A stretch of 64,000 nucleotides of DNA from Cryobacterium sp. SO2 (lineage in GTDB: Bacteria > Actinomycetota > Actinomycetes > Actinomycetales > Microbacteriaceae), in contig NZ_CP117849.1 in NCBI RefSeq assembly GCF_026151165.2, forward strand, positions 1,674,001 to 1,738,000, in the 5' to 3' direction. The notes under the pieces are model-generated. The model searched no databases. It was given only the letters and a program-made list of their open reading frames with translations, and was not told the origin of the DNA. Shown one piece after another: positions 33,041-40,819 of this stretch. The translations under genes were made by a program, and so were the position numbers. Positions within the stretch are counted from its first letter, which is position 1, and every line of letters begins with the position of its first letter.

Positions 33041-33766
33041 CTAGCCGGCGAGCTGCTCGATCAGGCTCGCATCCTGCGGGTCGATGGCCCGCACGCTGTT
33101 CACCCTGCGGTCCACCAAGCGGGTGCGCATCGTGGCCGCCACCGCGGTCGAGGTGCGGTCAAGCAGATCGATCATGGCCGCGCGGTTCGCTGCCGACTCG
33201 GTCGGGTTCGCCCCGGTGATCGACGTCGGGTTCAGCCAGGTCGCCCAGGTGTCGGGTTCGAGGAAGGCCGGCATCCTGTCGTGCACCTCGCCGGACGCGT
33301 CCCTGGCCTCCCGGGTGACCACGGCGAACACGCGCGACCACTCGCCGTCCGCGTCCTTGGACGCCCAGCTGACCCCCGCCGCCGCGAGCAGGCCGTCGCC
33401 GTGGATGAAGTGCGGCTGCTTGGCGCCCTTCTCGCCGGTCCACTCGTAGTAGCCGAGCATCGGCACTATGCAGCGGGCATTCGAGAACGCGCCCACCCAG
33501 AACCGCTGGTCGAGCTTTTCGAGCCGGGCATTGATGATCGGGCCCCGACGCGGCGCCCCGGCCGGTTGCGGCCAGTCCCAAGTGGCCAGCGTCACCTCGC
33601 GGGTGGGGGAGTCTTGGCCTTCCGGCTGCCACTCGCGCACGATGGGCGCCGGGTCGGTGGGCGCGATGCTGTAACTGGGCCGCCAGTCCCCGGCTCGACC
33701 GCCGGCCACGACGAAGTCCCGGATCAGCTCGTCAACGTCTTCGTTCATCGCAAATCTGCCGCACAT
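33041..33766 (-). CDS. SOS response-associated peptidase (SRAP/YedK/HMCES family)
   Basis: This family forms a covalent thiazolidine link with abasic sites in single-stranded DNA, protecting them during replication. The protein has 241 residues beginning MCGRF, so the catalytic Cys2 is exposed after removal of Met. Other landmarks are the Asn of PSYSIAPTDPAPIV and PIINARLEKL, YYEWTGEKGAKQPHFIH with the conserved Glu, and a His in GEVHDRMP. The long open frame upstream (to 34144) is antisense to the VOC gene. No LexA box was seen in front of it. Confidence 0.94.
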   Translation of the reverse strand: MCGRFAMNEDVDELIRDFVVAGGRAGDWRPSYSIAPTDPAPIVREWQPEGQDSPTREVTLATWDWPQPAGAPRRGPIINARLEKLDQRFWVGAFSNARCIVPMLGYYEWTGEKGAKQPHFIHGDGLLAAAGVSWASKDADGEWSRVFAVVTREARDASGEVHDRMPAFLEPDTWATWLNPTSITGANPTESAANRAAMIDLLDRTSTAVAATMRTRLVDRRVNSVRAIDPQDASLIEQLAG

Positions 33767-33798
33767 GAGGGCGAGGGTACTCCGTGGATGCCGTTGAG

Positions 33799-34260
33799 TC
33801 ACGCTCCGTCGTCGACGTTGAGCCTCGACGAGAACCTGACGAGGTAGCCGTCTGGATCCTGCACCAGGAACTGGGCCACGCCGGCCCGGGTCTCGCCGGT
33901 GTCGTACCACTTGTCTTCGGCCGGCATGAAAAGAGGCCACCCGGCCGTGGCCAGGCGCTCGAGCAGCGGGGTGATGTCGGGCACCATGATCTGGAAGTTG
34001 ATGCCGCGACCCAGCGGCCGTTCCAGGGCGGCCGGGATCCAGTTGCGGCCGATGCCGACCTGCTCGAGCATCAGGTGAGCGGTGCCGGAATGCAGGTAGG
34101 CAAAGCCGTCGTCCGGCCGGTCGTAGAGCACCTCGAAGCCGCACAGCGCGACCCAGAAGTGCAGGCTGACCGCGAGATCCCCGACGAGAAGTTCGGGCAC
34201 GAGATCAGGGAAGGCCACCGGCTCCTGTTGCGGTGATGGATCGGTGCCCGCTGCTGTCAT
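33799..34260 (-). CDS. VOC family protein (bleomycin resistance/glyoxalase-like)
   Basis: This is a 153-residue vicinal-oxygen-chelate protein with two beta-alpha-beta-beta-beta modules: VPELLVGDLAVSLHFWVALCGFEVLYDRP in the first and INFQIMVPDITPLLERLATAG, then FLVQDPDGYLVRFSSRL, in the second. The pattern is that of bleomycin-resistance-type proteins, which bind and sequester small molecules, but a general VOC enzyme is equally possible. It is divergent from the GNAT gene and 32 bases upstream of the SRAP gene on the same strand. Confidence 0.88.
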   Translation of the reverse strand: MTAAGTDPSPQQEPVAFPDLVPELLVGDLAVSLHFWVALCGFEVLYDRPDDGFAYLHSGTAHLMLEQVGIGRNWIPAALERPLGRGINFQIMVPDITPLLERLATAGWPLFMPAEDKWYDTGETRAGVAQFLVQDPDGYLVRFSSRLNVDDGA

Positions 34261-34325
34261 GTCTTCCAGTATGGCGGCCTGCCGCCATTCGCCCGCGAAC
34301 GGCCTCCGTGCGCCAGAATCGACCC

Positions 34326-34811
34326 ATGAGCCCAGAATCGAGTCCCCCCGGCGACGTGCTCATCGAGGGTGCCACCCCGCAGGATCTGCCGGCGCTGGCC
34401 GGGCTTCGCTGGCGGTGGGTTCTCGAGAACGACGGCACCCCCACGGTCAGCCGCGAGGAATTCCTCGCACTCTTCGCGGAGTGGGCGCTGGAGCACAGCG
34501 CGACACACCACTGCACGGTCGCGCGGCGCGGTGAGACCGTCATCGGCATGGCCTGGCTGGCCACGATTCCTCGGGTGCCCAGTTCGCGTGCGCCGGTGCG
34601 TGCGTCCGGCGACGTGCAGAGCGTGTACCTGGTTCCGCCCGAACGCAACGCCGGTATCGGAGGGCGGATGCTCGCGGCCGTGCTGGAGCGGGCCTTCGCG
34701 GCGGGCCTCGAGCGGGTCACCGTGCACTCGACCACCGGCGCCGTCACCGCGTACGAGCGGGCCGGGTTCGCCGCATCCGCACGGCTGCTGCAGGCCACCC
34801 GCACCCCGTGA
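34326..34811 (+). CDS. GNAT family N-acetyltransferase
   Basis: This 161-residue acetyltransferase has the acetyl-CoA-binding motif VYLVPPERNAGIGGRMLAAVLERAFAAG (the R/Q-x-x-G-x-G/A loop is RNAGIGG) and a C-terminal VTVHSTTGAVTAYERAGF. The acceptor is unknown. The ATG at 34326 fits the family length. A 70-bp palindromic element begins five bases beyond its stop. Confidence 0.88.
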   Translation: MSPESSPPGDVLIEGATPQDLPALAGLRWRWVLENDGTPTVSREEFLALFAEWALEHSATHHCTVARRGETVIGMAWLATIPRVPSSRAPVRASGDVQSVYLVPPERNAGIGGRMLAAVLERAFAAGLERVTVHSTTGAVTAYERAGFAASARLLQATRTP

Positions 34812-34816
34812 CCCAG

Positions 34817-34886
34817 CCAACTGGTCCCGCCCCGCACAATTGCTCCCGGTGTGCCGGGACCAATTGTCCGCACGGGGAACAGTTGG
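34817..34886 (+). repeat. Palindromic dispersed element, copy A
   Basis: This roughly 70-base imperfect palindrome runs from CCAACTG to CAGTTGG, with a GC-rich centre CCCGG-TGTG-CCGGG. It starts five bases after the GNAT stop. Its right 42 bases (34844-34885) are identical to copy B. In RNA it would form a long stem with a TGTG loop and may end transcription. Confidence 0.88.
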
Positions 34887-34905
34887 GCTGTGGAAGGCTG
34901 AGGGG

Positions 34906-35421
34906 ATGACGCGCACCGACCCGCAGCCGGCCCCCGACGAGCACACCGCGCTGGACCAGTTCCTCGACTACCAGCGGGAGACCCTGCTGCTCAAAGCCGA
35001 GGGGCTGGACCGGGCGGCACTGGGGGTCGCGGTGGCGCCATCCGCTCTCACCCCGGCCGGGCTGCTCAAACATCTCGCCTATGTGGAGGACCGCTGGATC
35101 CAGTCGAGGTTCCTCGGCCGCTCTGACGCCGAGCTCGAGCCCTGGGGGAGCGCGCCGTGGCACGAGGACAGAGACTGGGAGTTCACCAGCGCCGCCGCCG
35201 ACGACCCCGACGAGCTGCGCGCGTTGTACCGGGCGGCCTGTGAACGCAGCCGGCTGGCCACGGCCGGCCGTGGCCTCGACGAACTCGTCGTCACCCCCGG
35301 CCGGAACGGCGAGGTGTGGAACCTGCGCTGGATTCTGTTGCACCTGATCGAGGAGACCGCCAGGCACTGCGGGCACGCGGACCTGATCCGCGAGGCGATC
35401 GACGGCACCGTCGGCGAGTAA
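34906..35421 (+). CDS. DinB/DUF664 family protein
   Basis: This 171-residue four-helix-bundle protein has LDYQRETLLLKAEGLDRAALG at the N-terminus, LLKHLAYVEDRWIQSRF and WILLHLIEETARHCGHADLIREAIDG. The His residues of KHLAYVE and of the HLIEETARHCGHAD segment match the metal-binding triad of DinB-like proteins, which include mycothiol-dependent transferases and hydrolases. The substrate is unknown. The gene is flanked on both sides by copies of the same palindromic element, the second overlapping its TAA stop. Confidence 0.9.
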   Translation: MTRTDPQPAPDEHTALDQFLDYQRETLLLKAEGLDRAALGVAVAPSALTPAGLLKHLAYVEDRWIQSRFLGRSDAELEPWGSAPWHEDRDWEFTSAAADDPDELRALYRAACERSRLATAGRGLDELVVTPGRNGEVWNLRWILLHLIEETARHCGHADLIREAIDGTVGE

Positions 35422-35485
35422 CTGTTCCCGCATCGGACAATTGGTCCCGGTGTGCCGGGACCAATTGTCCGCACGGGGAACAGTT
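35420..35485 (+). repeat. Palindromic dispersed element, copy B
   Basis: This 66-base palindrome has perfect inner arms GGACAATTGGTCCCGG and CCGGGACCAATTGTCC around a TGTG loop. It begins at the last bases of the DinB stop codon and ends 8 bases before the guanine deaminase stop on the other strand. Its position suits a terminator between convergent genes. Confidence 0.9.
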
Positions 35486-35493
35486 GCGGCGGG

Positions 35494-36930
35494 TCAGGAG
35501 GCGGTGACGCGGCGGCCGCGCACGAAGACGCCAGTGATGGCCGGCTGGCGGAGGGCCATCAGCAGGGCGAACAGGGTCTGGTCGGTGGCCATGGCCTCGT
35601 CGTCCGCACGAATGCCGTTGGCCAGCACCGCCGCGAGCGGCTCCCACTTGTCCGGCTCAATGAGCAGGAAGTCGGCGTCCTTGCCCACGTCGAGGTTGCC
35701 GTAGCGCTCCTCCATGTCGAGGGCCCTGGCGCCGGCCAGGGTGGCCGTGAAGAGCAGCTCGGCCGGGCTGATCGACAGCCCCGCGTCACCGGGCTCGGAC
35801 AGATGCACCTTGAAGCAGTCGTTGAGCACCCGGCTCATCAGCCATTCGTCGCCAGCGCCGATGTCGGAGCCGAGCGCGACGTTCACACCGAAGCCGGTCG
35901 TGCGGGTCCACGGCATGGTGCCGGAGCCGAGGAACTGCTGCGAGGTGGGGCAGTGCGCGATCGACGACCCGGTCTCGGCCAGCCGGGCCAGCTCGTCGTC
36001 CTCGCAGTGCACGGCATGCGCCAGGATGCTGCGGCGGCCGAGCAGGCTCGACCCGCCCACCGCGGATCCCGGCAGGAACCTGCCGTCGTACGTGTCGAGG
36101 TAGTGGTCGACCTGATAGATCGCCTTGACCACATCGATCTCGCCGGTCTCCGGACGGTTGTTCTCGTTGAGGTGACTGTGGAAGTAGACGCCGTCCCCGC
36201 GCACCCCGTCATAGAGCTCACCGAGTGCGGCCAGGGTGTGCGGCGTGACCGAGAGGCTGAACCGGGGCACAACGGCCACCTGCAGCAGCGCGGTGCGCGA
36301 GTTGCCGGTGTCGCGGGCATGCCAGCGGGAGATCTCCTCGCTGACCAGGTCCAGCGCCCGGCTTTCGGAGGTGACCAGGGCGCTGGCCGAATCGGGGCCG
36401 ACGGTCTGGATGCCGCGCCCGCTGACCAGCCTGAGGCCGGCCCGTTCGGACTCGGCGAAGAGCGCGTCCTGGGCGTGCGGGAAGGCCGAGCCGAACACCA
36501 GGGCGCTCGTGGTGCCGGCCGCCGTGCGCCGGCGGGTGAAGTCGCGGGCGATCGCGGCGGCGAAGTCGTCGTCCTGCAGCCGGGTCTCGGCCGGGAACAC
36601 ACAGTTGTCGAGCCACTCCAGCAGCTGCCCACCGCCGTAGGCATCCGTGGAGTACGTCTGCGGAAAGTGGATGTGGGTGTCGACGAAGCCCGGCAGGATG
36701 AAGCCGCCGCGCGTGTCGGTGACCGGCAACGACGAGAAGCCCGCTGGCAGGTCGGCGGCCCGGCCGACCCAGGCGATGGTGCCGTCGCCGGCGGTGACCA
36801 GGGCACCCTGCGGCAGCGAGACCAGGTGGGCGGGCGCCTCGGCGAGGGTGGGGGAGCCGGCCACGTGGAAGACGTGGCCGAGGTAGACATGCCCCAATGA
36901 ACCGGCAGAGGACTCTGCGGCCAGGCTCAT
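35494..36930 (-). CDS. guaD: Guanine deaminase (amidohydrolase family)
   Basis: The enzyme deaminates guanine to xanthine, feeding xanthine dehydrogenase. It has 478 residues of the metal-dependent amidohydrolase superfamily with LPGFVDTHIHFPQTY (metal-binding HxH), HSHLNEN, ILAHAVHCEDDEL and LGSDIGAGDEWLM, a pattern close to GuaD. The start ATG overlaps the uricase stop as TGATG, so the two are translationally coupled in the order uricase-guaD. Adenine deaminase, allantoinase and uricase precede it on the same strand. Confidence 0.94.
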   Translation of the reverse strand: MSLAAESSAGSLGHVYLGHVFHVAGSPTLAEAPAHLVSLPQGALVTAGDGTIAWVGRAADLPAGFSSLPVTDTRGGFILPGFVDTHIHFPQTYSTDAYGGGQLLEWLDNCVFPAETRLQDDDFAAAIARDFTRRRTAAGTTSALVFGSAFPHAQDALFAESERAGLRLVSGRGIQTVGPDSASALVTSESRALDLVSEEISRWHARDTGNSRTALLQVAVVPRFSLSVTPHTLAALGELYDGVRGDGVYFHSHLNENNRPETGEIDVVKAIYQVDHYLDTYDGRFLPGSAVGGSSLLGRRSILAHAVHCEDDELARLAETGSSIAHCPTSQQFLGSGTMPWTRTTGFGVNVALGSDIGAGDEWLMSRVLNDCFKVHLSEPGDAGLSISPAELLFTATLAGARALDMEERYGNLDVGKDADFLLIEPDKWEPLAAVLANGIRADDEAMATDQTLFALLMALRQPAITGVFVRGRRVTAS

Positions 36931-37838
36931 CAGACCAGCCCGGTGTACGAGTCCCAGGCCGGGCCGGCATCCGTGGCGTCATCGTGCAGGACGGAGGCCT
37001 GGATGAGCCCGTAGGGCCGGTCGGCCGCGTGGTAGACCTCGTTGTTGTTCTCCACGCCGAACGGCGACAGGTCGTAGAGGAAGTGGTGCTTGTTGGGCGC
37101 GGACAACCGCACCTCGGCGATGTTCGGGTACGCCTCGAGCACGGCCTCGCCCATCTTGTACAGGGTCTGCTGCAGCGCGAGTGAGTGCACGACCGCGAAC
37201 TGGGTCTTGAGGATCGCGGCGATGCCGGCGTAGGTGGCCTCCCAATCCACGTCGGTGTGGTCGGTGAAACGCCAGCCGGCCGTGAGGGAGGTGGCCATCA
37301 CCCGGTCGGTGGTGGGCTGCAGCAGCGTGTACGGGTCCTGCATGAAGCCGGAGAACTCCGAGCCGGTGGACTTGAGCAGGATCAGGTCTTTCAGGCCGCC
37401 GACCACCCAGATCTGCTGGTCGTCGCCGGTGCCCTCCACCGAGATCGCCGCTGTGCGCACCTCCTGGCCGCGCCGCACCCAGGTGTGGTCGTGCTCGGTG
37501 CCGTCCACGACCACGCGTTCCCAGGCGAACTCCTCGATCTCCACCCGGGAGCCGGCCACCGAGGCGATGTGGTCGACGAAGTGGGTGGCCAGGTCGAGGC
37601 CGTAGCTCTCGATCGACAGCAGCCCCTTCTCCTTGGCGAAGGAGTACGCGGTCTGCTTCTGGGTGTCGGTGGGCAGCACCTGCAGCTGGTCGCCGGCGAG
37701 GTGCGCGTCGGCGAAGTCGCCGTGCAGGGCCGTGGAGACGCTGATGTCGTGGATCTCGTGGCGGGGCGTGTCGCGGTAGATGCGCACGATGCGGTTCTCC
37801 GCCTTGCCGTAGCGGTTGGGTCCGAGAACTATCGACAT
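36930..37838 (-). CDS. Urate oxidase (uricase)
   Basis: The cofactor-free enzyme oxidises urate to 5-hydroxyisourate and H2O2, the substrate for the HIU hydrolase encoded elsewhere in the window. It has 302 residues in two tandem T-fold halves. NRYGKAENRIVRIYR supplies the catalytic Lys, LPTDTQKQTAYSFAKEKG the catalytic Thr region, and SAPNKHHFLYDLSPFG the His of the active site. Length and motifs are those of bacterial uricases. It is located 63 bases from allantoinase, which lies upstream, and is coupled to guanine deaminase downstream. AAGGAG lies just before its start. Confidence 0.96.
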   Translation of the reverse strand: MSIVLGPNRYGKAENRIVRIYRDTPRHEIHDISVSTALHGDFADAHLAGDQLQVLPTDTQKQTAYSFAKEKGLLSIESYGLDLATHFVDHIASVAGSRVEIEEFAWERVVVDGTEHDHTWVRRGQEVRTAAISVEGTGDDQQIWVVGGLKDLILLKSTGSEFSGFMQDPYTLLQPTTDRVMATSLTAGWRFTDHTDVDWEATYAGIAAILKTQFAVVHSLALQQTLYKMGEAVLEAYPNIAEVRLSAPNKHHFLYDLSPFGVENNNEVYHAADRPYGLIQASVLHDDATDAGPAWDSYTGLV

Positions 37839-37901
37839 GGTGTGCTCCTTCTGGTTCGTACGTGTGCTGTGTTTGAACGTGCTGTTGGCGAAAAGCTGAT
37901 G

Positions 37902-39263
37902 TCAGCGGGCGCGCAACAGCACGCCGCCCGGTGTGGCGGTCGAGACGGCCTGGGCGGATGCCCCTGGCTGGTCGACGGTGTGGATGCGGGTTCCGGCCAG
38001 CCAGGTACTGTGCACCCGGCCGAACAGCGTGGCTCCGTCGAAGGCGCTCACCCGGTTCTTGTGCAGCAGGGCGTCGACGCTCACGGTGAAGCTCTCCTCC
38101 GGCGCGAACGCCACGAGGTCCGCGGGCGCACCGACCGTGATGGCGCCGCCGGGCAGCCCGGCGAAGGCGGCCGTGGCCCCCGACATCCAGTGCAGCACCC
38201 GGTCCAGCCCGAGCCCCCTGGCCCTGGCCGCGGTCCACACGGCCGGCAGGCTCAACTGCAGGCCGGAGATGCCGCCCCAGGCCAGCCCGAAGTCGCCGCC
38301 GTGGCCGAGCTTGAGCTCACGGGTGGCCGGGGAGTGATCGGAGGCGATGAAATCGATGACGCCGTCTTCCAGGCCCTGCCAGAGCAGCTCACGGTTGGTC
38401 TCGCTGCGGATCGGCGGGCAGCACTTGAACGCCGTCGCACCGTCGGCGATGGCCTCGGCGGCGAAGCTCAGGTAGTGCGGGCAGGTCTCCACGGTGATCG
38501 GCAGGCCCTCGGCGCGGGCGGCGGCCAGCCGCGGCAGAACTTGCGCAGAGGAGAGGTGCAGGATGTGCGCGCGCACGCCGGTGCGCCGCACCACGTCGAT
38601 CACGCGGGCGATGGCGGCGTCCTCCGCGGCATCCGGACGGCTGGCCACGAAGTCGAGGTATCCGGTGCCGCCGGCGTTCTGGTTGCTCTCCAGCACGGCC
38701 GGGTCCTCGGCGTGCACCACGAGCAGACCGCCGAAGCCGGCGATCTCGGTGGCCGCCGCCTCGAGTTCGGCGGGGGAGAGGTGCGGGAATTCGTCGACAC
38801 CGGACGGGGAGAGGAAGGCCTTGAAGCCGAATACGCCCGCGTCGTGCAGCGGCTCGAGCGCGCCGAGGTTGGCGGGGATCGCCCCGCCCCAGAAGCCCAC
38901 ATTCACCGTGGCCTGCAGTGCGGCCGCCAGGCGCTTCAGCTCGAGCGCGGCCACCGTCGTGGTGGGCGGGATGCTGTTCAGCGGCATGTCGATGATCGTG
39001 GTCACCCCGCCAGCGGCGGCGGCGAGGGTGGCGCTTGCGAAGCCCTCCCAGTCGGTGCGGCCCGGCTCGTTCACGTGCACGTGGGTGTCGACGATGCCCG
39101 GCTGCAGCACCTGACCGGCCGGCAGGGTGCGGTCCAGCCTGGCCTCCAGCGGCGCATCCACCGGCTCGATCGCACGGATGAGTCCGCCCGCGATCGCCAC
39201 GGCGGCGGGCTCGAAACCGTGCCCGGTGTACACGCGGGCCGAGCGAATGACCAGGTCGTACAT
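37902..39263 (-). CDS. allB: Allantoinase
   Basis: The enzyme hydrolyses allantoin to allantoate. It has 453 residues of the cyclic amidohydrolase family, with the metal motif DTHVHVNEPGRTDWEGF, the carboxylated Lys in FKAFLSPSGVDEF, LVVHAED, HILHLSSA and FIASDHSPA. The EPGRT and KCCPPIR segments are typical of allantoinases rather than hydantoinases. Its start follows AAGGAGAA. It is upstream of uricase on the same strand, and a GTGAAACA motif shared with the pucG promoter lies 137 bases upstream. Confidence 0.95.
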   Translation of the reverse strand: MYDLVIRSARVYTGHGFEPAAVAIAGGLIRAIEPVDAPLEARLDRTLPAGQVLQPGIVDTHVHVNEPGRTDWEGFASATLAAAAGGVTTIIDMPLNSIPPTTTVAALELKRLAAALQATVNVGFWGGAIPANLGALEPLHDAGVFGFKAFLSPSGVDEFPHLSPAELEAAATEIAGFGGLLVVHAEDPAVLESNQNAGGTGYLDFVASRPDAAEDAAIARVIDVVRRTGVRAHILHLSSAQVLPRLAAARAEGLPITVETCPHYLSFAAEAIADGATAFKCCPPIRSETNRELLWQGLEDGVIDFIASDHSPATRELKLGHGGDFGLAWGGISGLQLSLPAVWTAARARGLGLDRVLHWMSGATAAFAGLPGGAITVGAPADLVAFAPEESFTVSVDALLHKNRVSAFDGATLFGRVHSTWLAGTRIHTVDQPGASAQAVSTATPGGVLLRAR

Positions 39264-39437
39264 CGGGTTCTCCTTCTCGGCCGGCGGGATCCGGGTGGTT
39301 CAGCGGCCTCAATCGGTGGCTCTTCTGTCACCCTAGTGAAGTCGTTCGGGCCTCGTTCCGGGGTTCCGAAACGTGTCGGACACACGGACCCGGCGGCCCG
39401 TGAAACAGCACCGGTGCGAAGCGGGTCCGGCGACCGG

Positions 39438-40469
39438 CTACCCTGCGACGTACTCGTCGACGTAGCGGTCGATGGACTCCAGGTAGGCCTGCTTCTCGGC
39501 TTCGGGCAGCCACGATGCCTGGAAGGAGTTCTTGGCCAGCTGCACGAGCTCGTCGGTGTCGAGCCCGGCTTTCTCGGCCAGCGCCAGGTAGTTGTCGGCC
39601 ACGTAGGCGCCGAAGTAGGCGGGGTCGTCGGAGTTCACGGTGACGAGGACACCGAAGTTGAGCAGGGCCACCATCTCCACGGCCTTCATGTCCGCGGTCA
39701 CGAAACTGTTCGACACCGGGCAGCAGGTGAGGCCCAGCCCGCGCTCGCGCACCAGCGTGACCAGCTCGGGGTTCTCCACGATGTTGGTGCCGTGGTCGAT
39801 GCGGTCCACCTGGATTTCTTCGAGGACCTGGCGGATGTTCTCGATGCTGCCGACCTGGTCGATGTCGCAGTGCATGGTGAGCTTGAGGCCGTTCTCCCTG
39901 GCCAGCGCGAACACCGCGGCGAACTTCGCGGGAGGGTTCTCCCGCTCGTCGGAGTCGAGGCCGACGCCGATGAACCTGTCCTTGTACGGCAGCGCGGCCG
40001 TGAGCGTCTCGAGCGCGCTCTCGGCGGAGAAGTCGCGCAGGAAGCAGAGGATGAGCTCGGCGGAGACGCCGAGGTCCCCGGCATCCACGGCGGCCCGGTG
40101 GTAGCCGACGATGACGGTCTCCAGCGGGATGCCACGGGAGGTGTGCGCCTGCGGGTCGAAGAACGCCTCAACGCGGCGCACCCCGTCGGCGGCCGCACGA
40201 CGGAAGTAGGCGGTGGCGAGGTCGTAGAAGTCCTCTTCGGTGACGAGCACGTTCATGGCCGGGTAGTAGACCCCCAGGAAGCTCGCCAGCGAATCGAACT
40301 CGTAGGTGGCCTTCACCTGCTCCACGGTGCTCTGGCCGATATCCACCCCATTCCGCCGGGCGAGCGCCAGCTTGAGCTCGGGCTCCAGCGTCCCCTCGAG
40401 GTGCAGGTGCAGTTCGGCCTTGGGCAGGCCGGAGACGAACGCCGGGGTCGGTACGATAGCTGAAGACAT
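39438..40469 (-). CDS. Adenine deaminase (adenosine deaminase family)
   Basis: The enzyme probably converts adenine to hypoxanthine; adenosine is the alternative substrate. It has 343 residues, with metal-binding KAELHLHLEGTLEPELKLALARRNG at the N-terminus, KLTMHCDID, RIDHGTNIVENPEL and VTVNSDDPAYFG. The LEGTLEPEL wording and the length are characteristic of the adenine deaminase subgroup. The start at 40469 has an AAGGAAC ribosome site. It is divergent from the ABC importer genes across a 350-base non-coding region. Confidence 0.88.
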   Translation of the reverse strand: MSSAIVPTPAFVSGLPKAELHLHLEGTLEPELKLALARRNGVDIGQSTVEQVKATYEFDSLASFLGVYYPAMNVLVTEEDFYDLATAYFRRAAADGVRRVEAFFDPQAHTSRGIPLETVIVGYHRAAVDAGDLGVSAELILCFLRDFSAESALETLTAALPYKDRFIGVGLDSDERENPPAKFAAVFALARENGLKLTMHCDIDQVGSIENIRQVLEEIQVDRIDHGTNIVENPELVTLVRERGLGLTCCPVSNSFVTADMKAVEMVALLNFGVLVTVNSDDPAYFGAYVADNYLALAEKAGLDTDELVQLAKNSFQASWLPEAEKQAYLESIDRYVDEYVAG

Positions 40470-40819
40470 TGGGGTTCCTTTCTGGGTGGACCCCGTGACG
40501 CTATCACGCCAGGGTTCCGGGGCCGCTCGGGGAGGAATCCCGCGTTTCAGGAGGCCGTTCAGGCCGTAATGAGCCGGAAATGTTTCGGTCTTCGTGTCGT
40601 CACACGCAGCAATTAGTGTTCCAGTCATCCGAACGTTTGTTGCAGCGGATGTGGCGTCGTGAAACACCGCAATCACCCAGCACCACCACACAGCATGACC
40701 ACACAGCATCACCACACCACGACAGCACAGCACGACATCACCGTCAGCAGCAGGCAATCCGCCCCAGCACGCCGTTGAGTTCCACGGCAACCCCCGAGCA
40801 CCACCGAGAGGACCGCGTC
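40470..40819. promoter_or_regulatory. 350-base divergent intergenic region with CA-rich leader
   Basis: This spacer between the adenine deaminase gene and the ABC importer holds a GTGAAACAC motif at 40659-40667 and TGTTTCGG at 40581-40588, candidate sites for a shared regulator. From about 40668 to 40745 the plus strand is very rich in C and A and poor in G, with ACCACACAGCAT repeated, and would form an unstructured RNA leader. A 27-codon reading frame runs through it (40695-40778) without a clear ribosome site. Confidence 0.5.

Noticed and set aside
33700..33800. LexA box in front of the SRAP gene, expected from the family name
   Set aside because: No TCGAAC-N4-GTTCGA or close variant is present there; only the dnaE2 promoter has one.
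34817..35485. Composite transposon carrying the DinB gene between palindromic copies A and B
   Set aside because: No transposase and no target duplication were seen, and the elements are in direct orientation at gene ends, which fits terminator-like elements better.
40695..40778. 27-codon leader peptide as an annotated gene
   Set aside because: There is no ribosome site and low-complexity CA-rich DNA easily gives such frames, so it is reported only as an observation.
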